Source: Streptomyces cyaneochromogenes
Lineage (GTDB): Bacteria; Actinomycetota; Actinomycetes; Streptomycetales; Streptomycetaceae
Reading direction: 5' to 3'
Length of the DNA stretch: 64,000 bases
NCBI RefSeq assembly: GCF_003963535.1
Contig: NZ_CP034539.1
Coordinates: 2,232,001-2,296,000, forward strand
Position 1 is the first letter of the stretch; the number at the start of each line of letters is the position of its first letter. The notes under the pieces were generated by a model, which saw nothing but the letters and a program-made list of their open reading frames with translations, did no database searches and was not told where the DNA came from. The translations under genes were made by a program, and so were the position numbers. Of this stretch, positions 16,366 to 26,976 are shown one piece after another.

Positions 16366-17448
16366 TCAGCCGATCTCGGTACCCGTGGCAGACAGCGCCT
16401 CGGTCACCGGCTGGAAGAACGTCTCCCCACCGGAGGTGCAGTCACCGCTACCACCAGAGGTGAGGCCGATCGCCTTGTCACCGGAGAACAGCGACCCGCC
16501 ACTGTCACCGGGCTCGGCGCAGACGTCGGTCTGGATCAGCCCGTTGACGATGTCGCCGTTGCCGTAGTTCACCGTGGCGTCGAGCCCGGTGACCTTGCCG
16601 TCATGCACCTGGGTGGTCGACCCGCTGCGGGTGACCTCCATGCCGACGGTGGCCTCGGCGGCGCCGCTGATGGCCTGCGAGGAGCCGTTGTAGAGGTTGA
16701 CCTCACTCGGGTGGTCGACCTCGGCGGTGTACTTCACCAGCCCGTAGTCGTTGTCCGGGAAGCTGGACGTCTCGTTGGTGCCGATCTGGTTGCCGCTGGA
16801 GTCGGACCAGTCCGTGATGCCCTCGGTGCAGTGCCCGGCGGTCAGGAAGAACGGCTCGCCACCCTTGACGACGTTGAAGCCGAGCGAGCAACGGCCACTG
16901 CCACCGGTGATGGCGTCACCACCCGCGATGAAGGGCTTGAACTCCCCCTTCGTGCGCTGGAGCTCGGCCTTGGCACCGAGCCCGTCGACGACCTCGGTCA
17001 GCTTGGCCAGCTCGGCCTTGGAGACCGTGCGGTCGGCGGTGACGACGACCTTGTTGGTCGTGGGGTCGGTCGCCCATGAGGTACCGGGAATGGTCGCGTC
17101 CGACTTCAGCGTCGCACGCGCGCTCTTCAGCTCGGCGAGCGAGTTCTCGACGACCCGCGCCTTGGCGCCGGCCGCCTCGACGGCGTCGGCAGCGGCCTCG
17201 TCGAGGACGTTCACCACAAGGCTCTTGGCCTGCGCGTCGTAGTAGGTACCCGCGGCATCGGCGCCGAGGTCCTTGGCGAGCGTCGAGGCGAGCTTTCCGG
17301 CCGCGCCGACCGACAGGGTCTTGAGCGCGGGCGCCTCGGGCGTCTCACTCGCGTTCGCAGTCTGCAAGGTCACTCCCGCGGCCACCAGTGCGGCGATGCC
17401 CGCACCTGCCACGGCTGCACGCCGCTTGGGTATGCGTCGGTGCTTCAA
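16366..17448 (-). CDS. Secreted S1 serine protease with pro-domain (streptogrisin/alpha-lytic type)
   Basis: The start is TTG 17448, 7 nt after an AGGAGG ribosome site; no closer ATG or GTG fits. The 360-residue precursor has a signal peptide (KHRRIPKRR, hydrophobic stretch, ANASE), a pro-domain of about 140 residues and a mature chymotrypsin-fold enzyme starting near [10 protein letters not shown]. The triad is His in LTAGHC, Asp in NDYGLVKY and Ser in EPGDSGGS. Cys pairs CSLGF/GHC and CAEPGD/DCTSGG match conserved disulfides. The pro-domain should fold the protease and be removed after export. A paralogue lies 1.4 kb upstream. Confidence 0.92.
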   Translation of the reverse strand: MKHRRIPKRRAAVAGAGIAALVAAGVTLQTANASETPEAPALKTLSVGAAGKLASTLAKDLGADAAGTYYDAQAKSLVVNVLDEAAADAVEAAGAKARVVENSLAELKSARATLKSDATIPGTSWATDPTTNKVVVTADRTVSKAELAKLTEVVDGLGAKAELQRTKGEFKPFIAGGDAITGGSGRCSLGFNVVKGGEPFFLTAGHCTEGITDWSDSSGNQIGTNETSSFPDNDYGLVKYTAEVDHPSEVNLYNGSSQAISGAAEATVGMEVTRSGSTTQVHDGKVTGLDATVNYGNGDIVNGLIQTDVCAEPGDSGGSLFSGDKAIGLTSGGSGDCTSGGETFFQPVTEALSATGTEIG

Positions 17449-17725
17449 CTTACGTCCTCCTGTGGGGGGTCGGCCCGAGAGGTTGTGGGGACCTCGCCGG
17501 ACCGGAAGGCGTACGGCTTCGGGGGCGGTGCACAACAAAAGCCGCACCCGCGCCGGTTGAACAACGCTCACTATTCCGAGGCCCACAGGGAGCGCACAAG
17601 GTCGACTTCCGGACGCGCGTAGAACACGGTTGCACGCCCCCCTCGTCTTGACCGTGCACAGTCACGCGGGGCCTCTTCGCACAGCAAACACCGCAAGCGA
17701 GCGAACCATACGCAACGCGTTAGGT

Positions 17726-18637
17726 CTACTCCTGTCTTGAAATCGACCCTCCGGGATCCAAATCCAAGCGCGGCTCAAGGGGCGGAAGTTCTTCCTGCAC
17801 GGCCCGAGACTCGGCCCGCACCCCGGCCCGAGACTCGGCGGACGGGGCCCGCTGCGCACCGGCGACCTCCCCCGGTACCTGCGCCCCTTTCTCCAGAAAC
17901 CGCAACAACTCCACCGGAATCGGAAGCACCAACGTGGAGTTCTTCTCGGCCGCCACCGCCATCACCGTCTGCAGCAGCCGCAACTGAAGAGCCGCGGGCG
18001 CATCGGCCATCTGATGCGCCGCCTCCGCCAGCTTCTTCGAGGCCTGGAGCTCCGCGTCGGCGTTGATCACCCTCGCCCGCCGCTCCCGGTCGGCCTCGGC
18101 CTGCCGGGCCATCGACCGCTTCATGGTCTCGGGCAGCGACACGTCCTTGATGTCCACCCGGTCGATGGTCACGCCCCACTCCACCGCCGGGCTGTCGATC
18201 ATCAACTCCAGCCCCTGGTTGAGTTTTTCCCGGTTGGACAGCAAATCGTCCAGTTCGCTCTTGCCGATGATCGACCGCAGCGACGTCTGCGCCATCTGCG
18301 AGACCGCGAACCGGTAGTCCTCCACCCGCACGACCGCCTCGGCCGGCGAGGTCACCTTGAAGTAGACGACGGCGTCGACCCGCACGGTGACGTTGTCCCG
18401 CGTGATGCCCTCCTGCGCGGGCACGGGCATCGTCACGATCTGCATGTTCACCTTGCGCAGCTTGTCGACACCCGGAACGATCATGGTGAACCCGGGCCCG
18501 CGCACCTGTGACCGGAGCTTCCCGAGGCGGAAGACCACGCCCCGTTCGTACTGTTTGACGACCCGCGCGGCCGCCGCCAGATACACCACACCGGCGGACG
18601 CGAGCGTCACTCCTGCCGCCACCAGCTCCTCGACCAT
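17726..18637 (-). CDS. SPFH/Band 7 (slipin-like) membrane protein
   Basis: From ATG 18637 (GTG 18640 is an alternative) the protein has 303 residues. An N-terminal membrane helix (residues 5-25) is followed by the stomatin/prohibitin domain, with QYERGVVFRLGKL, GPGFTMIVPGVDKLRKVNMQ and VDAVVYFKVTSPAEAV. A coiled-coil region AMARQAEADRERRARVINAD-like and the C-terminal VLPIPVELLRFLEKG follow. Slipins scaffold membrane microdomains. A partner NfeD protease is not adjacent; instead secreted proteases flank the gene. Confidence 0.9.
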   Translation of the reverse strand: MVEELVAAGVTLASAGVVYLAAAARVVKQYERGVVFRLGKLRSQVRGPGFTMIVPGVDKLRKVNMQIVTMPVPAQEGITRDNVTVRVDAVVYFKVTSPAEAVVRVEDYRFAVSQMAQTSLRSIIGKSELDDLLSNREKLNQGLELMIDSPAVEWGVTIDRVDIKDVSLPETMKRSMARQAEADRERRARVINADAELQASKKLAEAAHQMADAPAALQLRLLQTVMAVAAEKNSTLVLPIPVELLRFLEKGAQVPGEVAGAQRAPSAESRAGVRAESRAVQEELPPLEPRLDLDPGGSISRQE

Positions 18638-18720
18638 CACCGACCCCCAGGGTCCGACGTGGGCGCGTTACAGGCGAGTAGGGCCTGTACGTCGACGGTA
18701 ACCCCGCGGCGCGACCAAGG

Positions 18721-18757
18721 GCGAGCCCCCGCACGACAGTTGCGTGCGGGGGCTCGC
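18721..18757. terminator. Strong terminator downstream of second protease
   Basis: GCGAGCCCCCGCACG (18721-18735) and CGTGCGGGGGCTCGC (18743-18757) form a perfect 15-bp stem with a 7-nt loop. It lies 69 bp beyond the protease stop and upstream of the SPFH promoter region. Confidence 0.85.
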
Positions 18758-18825
18758 ATGCTGCCGGCCGCAGTTCAGGCCGTACAGGTGCCGATGTCCG
18801 GCTGAGTGTCAGCAGGCGCCGAACG

Positions 18826-19731
18826 TCAGTAGACGCTCACGCCGTACGCGCTGAGGGCCTCGGTGACCGGCTGGAAGAAGGTCGTGCCACCGGAGCTGCA
18901 GTTGCCGCTGCCGCCGGAGGTCAGACCGTAAGCGGTGCCGTTGCTGCCGTACAGCGAGCCGCCGGAGTCGCCGGGCTCGGCGCAGACGGTGGTCTGGATG
19001 AGACCGCCGACGACGTCGCCGCCGCCGTAGTTGACGGTCGCGTTCAGGGCGGTGACCCGGCCGCTGTGCGTACCGGTGGTGGAGCCGTCGCGGATGACGG
19101 TGGTGCCCACGCTCGGCGTGGCCGCGCGGGTGATGTCGACGCCGTTCGCGGTGCCGGGCCGGCTGACGGAACCGGAGTAGCGCACGATGCCGTAGTCGTT
19201 GCCCGGGAAGCTGGAGCCGGCGGTCGAGCCGATGACCTGGGTGCGGCCGGAGTTGGAGTACCAGGTGCCCGCACCGTCGGTGCAGTGGCCGGCCGTCAGG
19301 AAGTACTGGTTGCCGCTGCTGTCCTGGACGTTGAAGCCGAGCGAGCAGCGCCAGCTACTCGCATAGATGGCGTCGCCGCCCTGGATGAACTTGCTGAACT
19401 TGCCCGCGGTGCGCTTGATCGTGAGCGCGTCGGCGTTGGAGCCGGCCTGCTCCTTGATCTTCGCGATCTCCGCCTGGGAGACCGTGGAGTCGACGGTCAC
19501 CGTGACGCGGTTGGTCTTGCTGTCGACCGCCCAGGCGGTGCCCGGGATGTCGGCCTTCAGCACCGAGCCGCTGGCGCTCTTGAGCTCGGCGGCGCTGAAG
19601 GTGGTGGAGGTGTCGGCGGCGGTCGCGTTGGGGATCGCGATCGCGGCTGCGGCCACGAGGCCGGAGGAGACGGCGATCAGCCGGGTCCGTCTCGTAATGC
19701 CACTGCGGGGGATGGTGCGCTTGATCCTCAC
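18826..19731 (-). CDS. Secreted S1 serine protease (streptogrisin-like)
   Basis: The start is GTG 19731 after GGAGGG. The precursor has 301 residues: a basic signal peptide with two RR pairs ending in ATAADT, a short pro-domain of about 75 residues ([21 protein letters not shown]) and a mature protease beginning near [12 protein letters not shown]. His (LTAGHC), Asp (NDYGIVRY) and Ser (EPGDSGGS) are all present, as are the conserved Cys pairs. The shorter pro-region and [15 protein letters not shown] tail match SGPA/SGPB-type streptogrisins. It is an extracellular enzyme. Confidence 0.92.
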   Translation of the reverse strand: MRIKRTIPRSGITRRTRLIAVSSGLVAAAAIAIPNATAADTSTTFSAAELKSASGSVLKADIPGTAWAVDSKTNRVTVTVDSTVSQAEIAKIKEQAGSNADALTIKRTAGKFSKFIQGGDAIYASSWRCSLGFNVQDSSGNQYFLTAGHCTDGAGTWYSNSGRTQVIGSTAGSSFPGNDYGIVRYSGSVSRPGTANGVDITRAATPSVGTTVIRDGSTTGTHSGRVTALNATVNYGGGDVVGGLIQTTVCAEPGDSGGSLYGSNGTAYGLTSGGSGNCSSGGTTFFQPVTEALSAYGVSVY

Positions 19732-20151
19732 TTTTCGTTCCCTCCAAGGGAAGTCGGGGGCCCGCGTGGGGTGGGGCCCGTGAGGCGCAGTCAGCGGGCC
19801 ACATGTCCGGATTTCGAACACGCCGTGCCCCTGACAAGCGCTGAGGGGGAGTATTCGGCCGAACGACCGGTAGCCGCAAGGGCGCCTTTCGGCCGTCAAC
19901 CGTTGAACGATCTGCGTGAATTGGCCGCTCCTGCCCCGGTCAGCGCGCTCCCTTCAAAAGCCCGGCACGTCTCCGCAGCAAGGTCGAGGGGACGGGGGCG
20001 TACGCCCCCGCGCCCTCACACACCAGCACAACCAGCCGACGCGCCCCATACGCCACCCGCGCCCGCCTCACCGGCCCTGAGCACAACTCCGTCACCATCG
20101 GCCACCCATGCCCCGGGGATGTCCGGAAGTCGCCGCTGCTTCCACAAACCG
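19732..20151. other. Intergenic region between protease and DUF5685 genes
   Basis: These 420 bases hold the promoter side of the streptogrisin-like gene and the 3' flank of the DUF5685 gene. I see no convincing reading frame, RNA or strong hairpin. Confidence 0.5.
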
Positions 20152-21465
<1,314 letters not shown>

Positions 21466-21787
21466 AACGTTCCCCCGAGGTTCTTACGACGTTCCTGCGA
21501 CGCTGAGCTGCCGCATCGTACCGACCGGCGTACCGGTCGCGACGGCCGACTCGTTCACCCGTACGCACCCCGGCTCACCCATACGCCGCGAAGAATCATA
21601 TTTCACTCACAGTCAGCAGCCGTACGTGGCATGCCCCTTGGGGGACACGGGCTCTCGACGGATTCGCTGTGCACCAGTACCGTCACAAACCCCCCGCGCG
21701 GCGTCTATCCACTTGGCACGACGTCCGCATCATGGATGACCATAGGGATGCGGAAGGCAGAAGAGACCGCTGTGAGAGGAGGCGTCC
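21466..21787. other. Divergent promoter region, DUF5685 gene / sepF-like gene
   Basis: These 322 bases separate two divergent starts. AT-richer stretches around 21590-21620 may be promoter sequence. The only clear signal is the AGAGGAGG ribosome site of the sepF-like gene. No RNA or small gene is convincing. Confidence 0.45.
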
Positions 21788-22225
21788 ATGGGATCGGTAC
21801 GCAAGGCGAGTGCCTGGCTGGGCCTCGTTGACGACAACGATGACGAGCGTTACTACGACGACGACTACTCCGAAGGGACCGAGTCCGGGGATGCCTGGGT
21901 CACCGACCCGCGGGTGAAGGTGGCCACGGACGTCGCCGAGGAGAAGGGCCGCCGTATCGGCACGGTCACCCCGGACAGCTTCCGGGACGCCCGCGCCATC
22001 GGCGAGCTGTTCCGGGACGGCGTCCCCGTCATCATGAACCTCACGGCCATGGAGCCCGCCGACGCCAAGCGGGTCGTCGACTTCGCGGCGGGGCTCATCT
22101 TCGGTCTGCGCGGCTCGATCGACCGCGTGTCCAACCGTGTGTTCCTGCTGACCCCGGCCGACACGGAGATCATCAACGGAGAGGCGTCCGCACACCGCAC
22201 GGACGGCTTCTACAACCAGAGCTGA
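21788..22225 (+). CDS. sflA: SepF-like cell-division protein (SflA type)
   Basis: The 145-residue protein begins with a short amphipathic membrane-targeting segment ([17 protein letters not shown]), an acidic linker with repeated Asp and Tyr, then the SepF domain (residues 55-130: [64 protein letters not shown]). It lies outside the dcw cluster, as do the Streptomyces SepF-like paralogues SflA and SflB, which influence FtsZ dynamics and growth. The SflA name rests on remembered gene order and is less sure than the family. AGAGGAGG precedes the start. Confidence 0.88.
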   Translation: MGSVRKASAWLGLVDDNDDERYYDDDYSEGTESGDAWVTDPRVKVATDVAEEKGRRIGTVTPDSFRDARAIGELFRDGVPVIMNLTAMEPADAKRVVDFAAGLIFGLRGSIDRVSNRVFLLTPADTEIINGEASAHRTDGFYNQS

Positions 22226-22250
22226 GGCAGGGCCGCTCACCGGCCCTGCC
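22226..22250. terminator. Bidirectional terminator, sepF-like / acyl-CoA dehydrogenase
   Basis: GGCAGGGCCG (22226-22235) and CGGCCCTGCC (22241-22250) form a perfect 10-bp stem with loop CTCAC, directly after the sepF-like stop and 10 bp from the convergent gene. Confidence 0.8.
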
Positions 22251-22260
22251 CCCTGGTGGG

Positions 22261-23451
22261 TCAGCGGAAGGCGTCGAGTCCGGTGAGCGCCTTGCCCAGC
22301 ACGAGCTGGTGCATCTCGACGGTGCCCTCGTAGGTGAGCACCGATTCGAGGTTGGTCGCGTGCCGCATCACGGGATATTCGAGCGAGATCCCGTTGGCAC
22401 CGAGGATCGTCCGGGACGTACGGCAGATGTCGATGGCCTCGCGGACGTTGTTGAGCTTGCCGAAGCTGACCTGCTCGGGACGCAGGCGGCCGGCGTCCAT
22501 GCGCCGCCCCAGATGGTGGGCGAGCAGAATCCCCTTGTGCAGTTCGAGCGCCATGTCGGCGAGCTTGGCCTGGGTGAGCTGGAAGCCCCCGATCGGCCGG
22601 CCGAACTGCTCCCGCGACTTCGCGTAGTCGACAGCGGCCTCGAAACAGGACCGCGCCGCGCCCATGGCACCCCACACGATCCCGTACCGGGCGTGCGAGA
22701 GACAGCTGAGCGGCCCCTTGAGCCCGACGACCTCCGGCAGCACCGCATCGGCGGGCAGCCGTACGTCGTCCAGGACGAGCTCACTGGTGACGGAGGCGCG
22801 CAGTGACAGCTTGTGCTTGATCTCCGGGGCGGAGAACCCGGCACTGTCGGTCGGCACGACGAACCCGCGGATCCCCTCGTCGGTCTGCGCCCACACGACG
22901 GCGACCCCGGCGACGGACCCGTTGGTGATCCACATCTTCCGCCCGCCCAGCACCCAGTCGCCGCCGTCCCGCTTGGCGTACGTCCGCATGGAGGCCGGGT
23001 CGGAACCGTGGTCGGGCTCGGTCAGCCCGAAGCACCCGATGACCTCACCGGAGGCCATGCGGGGCAGCCACTGCTGCTTCTGCTCCTCGCTGCCGAACCG
23101 GTGAATGGCGTACATGGCGAGGGATCCCTGCACGGAGACGAGGGAGCGGATCCCGGAGTCGGCGGCCTCCAGTTCCAGACAGGCCAGCCCGTACTGCACG
23201 GCGGAGGCCCCGGCACACCCGTACCCGCTGAGCGACATCCCGAGGGCGCCGATCTCCCCCAGCTCCCGGGCCAGCTCACGAATCCCCGGCAGCTCGCCGG
23301 TCTCGTACCACTCGGCGACGTACGGCAGCACCCGATCCGCCGCCCAGTCCCGCACGGTGCTCCGGATCGCCAGGTCCTCGGGCTCCAGGAGGTCGTCGAT
23401 ACCGAGGGGGTCGGCGGGGTCGAACGGGGGCAACTTCGAGGACGCGGACAT
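22261..23451 (-). CDS. Acyl-CoA dehydrogenase, glutaryl-CoA dehydrogenase-like
   Basis: The 396-residue flavoenzyme has the complete ACAD fold: N-terminal helices (FDPADPLGIDDLLEPEDLAIR), the FAD/substrate strand GCFGLTEPDHGSDPASM, WITNGSVAGVAVVWA, and the C-terminal region ILGANGISLEYPVMRHATNLESVLTYEGT. The Glu of YEGT is the catalytic base position of glutaryl-CoA dehydrogenases. It therefore probably oxidises, and perhaps decarboxylates, a short dicarboxylic or branched acyl-CoA. No ETF or CoA-transferase genes are adjacent. Confidence 0.9.
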   Translation of the reverse strand: MSASSKLPPFDPADPLGIDDLLEPEDLAIRSTVRDWAADRVLPYVAEWYETGELPGIRELARELGEIGALGMSLSGYGCAGASAVQYGLACLELEAADSGIRSLVSVQGSLAMYAIHRFGSEEQKQQWLPRMASGEVIGCFGLTEPDHGSDPASMRTYAKRDGGDWVLGGRKMWITNGSVAGVAVVWAQTDEGIRGFVVPTDSAGFSAPEIKHKLSLRASVTSELVLDDVRLPADAVLPEVVGLKGPLSCLSHARYGIVWGAMGAARSCFEAAVDYAKSREQFGRPIGGFQLTQAKLADMALELHKGILLAHHLGRRMDAGRLRPEQVSFGKLNNVREAIDICRTSRTILGANGISLEYPVMRHATNLESVLTYEGTVEMHQLVLGKALTGLDAFR

Positions 23452-23707
23452 GGGAGACCTTCCGGCAGGGACGGAAAACTATCACCGCTAGTTACGACGA
23501 GGATGACGCTACGACGCGAGGTGCCTTGCGTCCAGTACCGCCCGAGGCCCACGCACAGCGCACGGCGAACGCGCCCCCCGGGGGGCGCCGTCACCTCGGA
23601 CAGCCGCCGGCGGGCAACCGCCACGGGAGACGTGGGCAACCCCTACGGGAGACGTCCACCCCATCAAGAAACTGGAAAGGGTGGCGCGTGGGTGGGAGAA
23701 GGCTTGG

Positions 23708-25309
23708 TCAAGCGGAGACGCGGGACTCCGCGACTTCCCTCGGCTTGGGCAACTCCACCGCAGGCGCCTCACACTGCATGGCCCGCGGCAACCGCAACGC
23801 CATCACCGCCCCCAGCAGCAACAACCCCGCGCTCACTAGCAACGTGACATGCAGCCCGTGCACGAAGGAGTCCCGAGCCGCGTGCCGCAGGGCAGCCCCC
23901 GCAGGCCCGCCCAGCTGCGCGGCAACCTCGTACGCCTCCCCCAACGAGTGCGAGGCGGCCGTAGAGGCAGAGGCAGGGACGCCCCCCACATGCGCCAGCC
24001 CGGGGGCATACGCCGCGTTCATCACGCTGCCCAGCAGCGCGATCCCGATCCCGGCGCCCAGTTGGTACGACGTCTCACCGATCGCCGCCGCCCCGCCGGC
24101 CTGCTCCTGCGGAGCCTCGCTCAGCATCGACTCGTACGCCCCGAAGAGCGTCGTCTCCAGCCCGAAGCCGAGCAGCACGAACCCGAACAGCAGCAGCGCG
24201 GGGTTGTCCGATCCGCCCATGGCCGTCAGCAGCACGACCGCGGCCGCGGTCAGGCCGAACCCGGCGCACACCATGCGCCGCGGCCCGAACCGGCGTAGCA
24301 TGCGCGCCCCCGCCAGCCCCGCCGCCATCGCGGCGAAGGTCAGCGGCAGCAGCCTCAGGCCCGTCTCCAGCGGCGAAAGACCCAGCACGAGCTGCAGATA
24401 CTGCGCCGCGATCAGTTCGAGCCCGACCAGCGCGAGCATCGCCAGCACGATGCACCCGACGGACGTGCTGAACGCCGGTCGCGCGAACATCCGCAGGTCC
24501 ACCAGCGGATGCGCACGGCGTCGCTGGCGGCGCACGAAGAGCACCAACAGCACCGCACCGATCACCAGCGGTGCCACGGTGAACACGCTGCCCGCGGCCT
24601 CGCCGCCGCCGAGCCGCTTCACGCCCAGCACCACACCGAACAGGCCGGCCGCCGCCAGCAGCGCGCCGACCACGTCCCAGGGGCCCTTGCCGTCGCCCTT
24701 GGACTCGGGCAGCAGAAGTCGTCCCACCGGAAGGCTGACCAGCATCAGCGGGATGTTGACCAGGAAGACCGAGCCCCACCAGAAGTGCTCCAGCAGGAAC
24801 CCGCCGAGCAGCGGCCCGACCGCCGCGCCCACCGCGGCCACGGCACTCCAGATACCGATCGCGAGGGCGCGCTCCCGCCGGTCCGGGAAGACCTGGCGCA
24901 GGATCGACAGTGTCGCGGGCATGATCATGGCGCCGCCGACGCCGAGCAGGGCGCGGGCGAGGATCAGCACCTGTGGGTCGTGCGCGAGGGCCGCGAGGCC
25001 GGAGGCGATGCCGAAGAGGCCGTATCCGAGCAGCAGGACGCGTCTGCGGCCCACCCGGTCGCCGAGCGTGCCGAAGAGGATCAGCAGCGAGGCGCAGACC
25101 AGCGGGTAGATGTCGACGATCCAGAGCAGTTCTATCGCGCCGGGCCGGAGGTCCTCGGTGACGGCGGGGATCGCCACGTGCAGCACGGTCGCGTCGACCG
25201 CGACCAGGAGCAGGCTGACGCAGAGGACGACGAGAACGACCCAGCGGTTGGCACCGGCCCCGGCCGCCCGACGGCGCAGCGCAGCGGCAGCCGTGGTCGT
25301 CCCGGACAT
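23708..25309 (-). CDS. DHA2-family (14-TM) MFS drug exporter
   Basis: From ATG 25309 (ribosome site GGGAGGT) the protein has 533 residues and about 14 hydrophobic helices. Motif A is LFGTLGDRVGRRRVLL after TM2, and motif C-like GVGGAMIMPATLSILR occurs in TM5, as in EmrB/QacA proton antiporters. It is probably a multidrug or secondary-metabolite exporter. No TetR or MarR regulator is adjacent. It is divergent from the mannosyltransferase-like gene across a 261-bp gap. Confidence 0.9.
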   Translation of the reverse strand: MSGTTTAAAALRRRAAGAGANRWVVLVVLCVSLLLVAVDATVLHVAIPAVTEDLRPGAIELLWIVDIYPLVCASLLILFGTLGDRVGRRRVLLLGYGLFGIASGLAALAHDPQVLILARALLGVGGAMIMPATLSILRQVFPDRRERALAIGIWSAVAAVGAAVGPLLGGFLLEHFWWGSVFLVNIPLMLVSLPVGRLLLPESKGDGKGPWDVVGALLAAAGLFGVVLGVKRLGGGEAAGSVFTVAPLVIGAVLLVLFVRRQRRRAHPLVDLRMFARPAFSTSVGCIVLAMLALVGLELIAAQYLQLVLGLSPLETGLRLLPLTFAAMAAGLAGARMLRRFGPRRMVCAGFGLTAAAVVLLTAMGGSDNPALLLFGFVLLGFGLETTLFGAYESMLSEAPQEQAGGAAAIGETSYQLGAGIGIALLGSVMNAAYAPGLAHVGGVPASASTAASHSLGEAYEVAAQLGGPAGAALRHAARDSFVHGLHVTLLVSAGLLLLGAVMALRLPRAMQCEAPAVELPKPREVAESRVSA

Positions 25310-25570
25310 GTACGTACCTCCCAGTGTTTCCTCTGCCCTCGGCGGGCTCACGGGGTGGGGACTTCCCGTGACTCGGCCGGAGAGGAGCGGTGATCTCCGG
25401 CCCGCGCAACGAAGGGCGAGTGACTCGTCAGGTTACGCGAGTCCTCGTCGGTGCCGAGTGGCGGACCTCTCAGACCTCGCACAGAACGCGTGTGGCGTAC
25501 GCCACTCCCCTGCCCTGTGACCACGTCCCGGCGGCCGGTCCGGTTCGGCCCACCGTCGATAATCGAGCCC

Positions 25571-26737
25571 GTGACCGATCTTGACACGCGCATGGCACCG
25601 CCCGGCCCGTCGGCCCTGCGCCGCGCGGCCCCGGCCCTCCTCGGCTACGCGGCCGTGCGCGCCCTGAGCCTGCTGGCCCTGGCCGCGTGGAGCGCGGCGC
25701 GCGACAAGAGCGCGTACACCCTGCTGACCGCCCGCTGGGACGCGCTCTGGTACGCGAGGGTCGCGGAGCTTGGCTACGGCTATGAGGTGCGCATGCCGAA
25801 CGGCGACGTGCACTCGAACCTGGCGTTCTTCCCCCTCCTGCCCTGGCTGGAGCGGCTCGGCGCGGCCCTGACCCCGCTGTCGCACGCCGACGCGGGTTTC
25901 GCCGTGAGTCTGCTCGCCTCGTTCGCCGCGGCCTGGGGGATCTTCGCGGTCGCCGATCACGTATACGGCCGCCGAGCGGGGGTGTGCGCCGTGCTGCTGT
26001 GGGCCGTGCTCCCCGTGGGGATCGTGCAGTCGATGGCGTACAGCGAGTCGCTGTTCACCGCGCTCGCCGCCTGGTCGCTGTACGCCGTCCTGACCGGCCG
26101 CTGGCCGGCGGCGGGTGCCCTCGCCATGCTGGCGGGCCTGACCCGCCCCGTGGGGCTCGCCGTCGTGGCGGCGGTGTGGGCGGCGGGGATCGCCTCTTTC
26201 GTGCGAGACCGGAGCACACCGGGTCCGCACGGCTCACGACACGTGACGCGCGCCCTCGGCATGCTTCTCGCCCCCCTCGGCACCGCCGGCTACGTCCTCT
26301 GGGTCGGCCACCGCACCGGCAAGGGCCCGCTCGGTTATGTCGACGTCCAGGCCGGCTGGCGCAACGGCTTCGACGGCGGCTACGCCTTCGCCCGGTTCGT
26401 CGCGGACAAGTTCACGTCGTTTCCGTCGGCCCTGGCGGGGATCGGGCTGATCATCGGGGTCGGGCTGGTGGTGTGGCTGTACGTCGTCTGCGTACGGCAG
26501 CGCCAGCCGCTCCCGCTCCTGGTGTACGGCGGCATCGTCACCGCGCTCGCCCTGTGCGCGTCGAGCTACTTCGGCTCGAAACCGCGGCTGCTGCTGCCCG
26601 CCTTCCCCCTGTTGCTGCCCCTCGCGCTCGCCCTGTCCCGGCTGCGTACCCGCAGGTCGGCGGGGGTGCTGGCCGGGGTCGCGGTGGCCTCGGCGGTGTA
26701 CGGGGCGTTCTGGCTGAACGGCTCCGGTCCGCCCTGA
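25571..26737 (+). CDS. Integral-membrane mannosyltransferase-like protein (PIG-V type)
   Basis: The start is GTG 25571 (ATG 25592 is an alternative), giving 388 residues. A GATAAT hexamer ends 7 nt before the GTG, which suggests a leaderless transcript. The protein has about nine membrane helices. The first loop, DALWYARVAELGYGYEVRMPNG, has the acidic residues seen in polyprenol-phosphate-mannose-dependent GT-C enzymes, followed by FFPLLPWLERL and MAYSESLFTALAAWSLYA typical of the GPI mannosyltransferase 2-like family. It may mannosylate a cell-envelope lipid or protein. Confidence 0.8.
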   Translation: MTDLDTRMAPPGPSALRRAAPALLGYAAVRALSLLALAAWSAARDKSAYTLLTARWDALWYARVAELGYGYEVRMPNGDVHSNLAFFPLLPWLERLGAALTPLSHADAGFAVSLLASFAAAWGIFAVADHVYGRRAGVCAVLLWAVLPVGIVQSMAYSESLFTALAAWSLYAVLTGRWPAAGALAMLAGLTRPVGLAVVAAVWAAGIASFVRDRSTPGPHGSRHVTRALGMLLAPLGTAGYVLWVGHRTGKGPLGYVDVQAGWRNGFDGGYAFARFVADKFTSFPSALAGIGLIIGVGLVVWLYVVCVRQRQPLPLLVYGGIVTALALCASSYFGSKPRLLLPAFPLLLPLALALSRLRTRRSAGVLAGVAVASAVYGAFWLNGSGPP

Positions 26738-26976
26738 CCGAGCCCCGGCCGCCAGTGAGCGCCCGGATAATTCCGCCCCAGCATTCGGTGAACGAATTCA
26801 TAAGCGGCGAAAAACAAGCGCATCAGAATGATCAAAGGAAATGAAGGGTACAGCGCGCGAGGATTGTGGATTCCGAGGAAATAGACGCCTCGCTGAGAGG
26901 AATCCCACATCACATCGTCATCACAAACCGGCGGAATCGCACGGGAACAGAGCTCACTCGCTGTAACGTCGATTGG

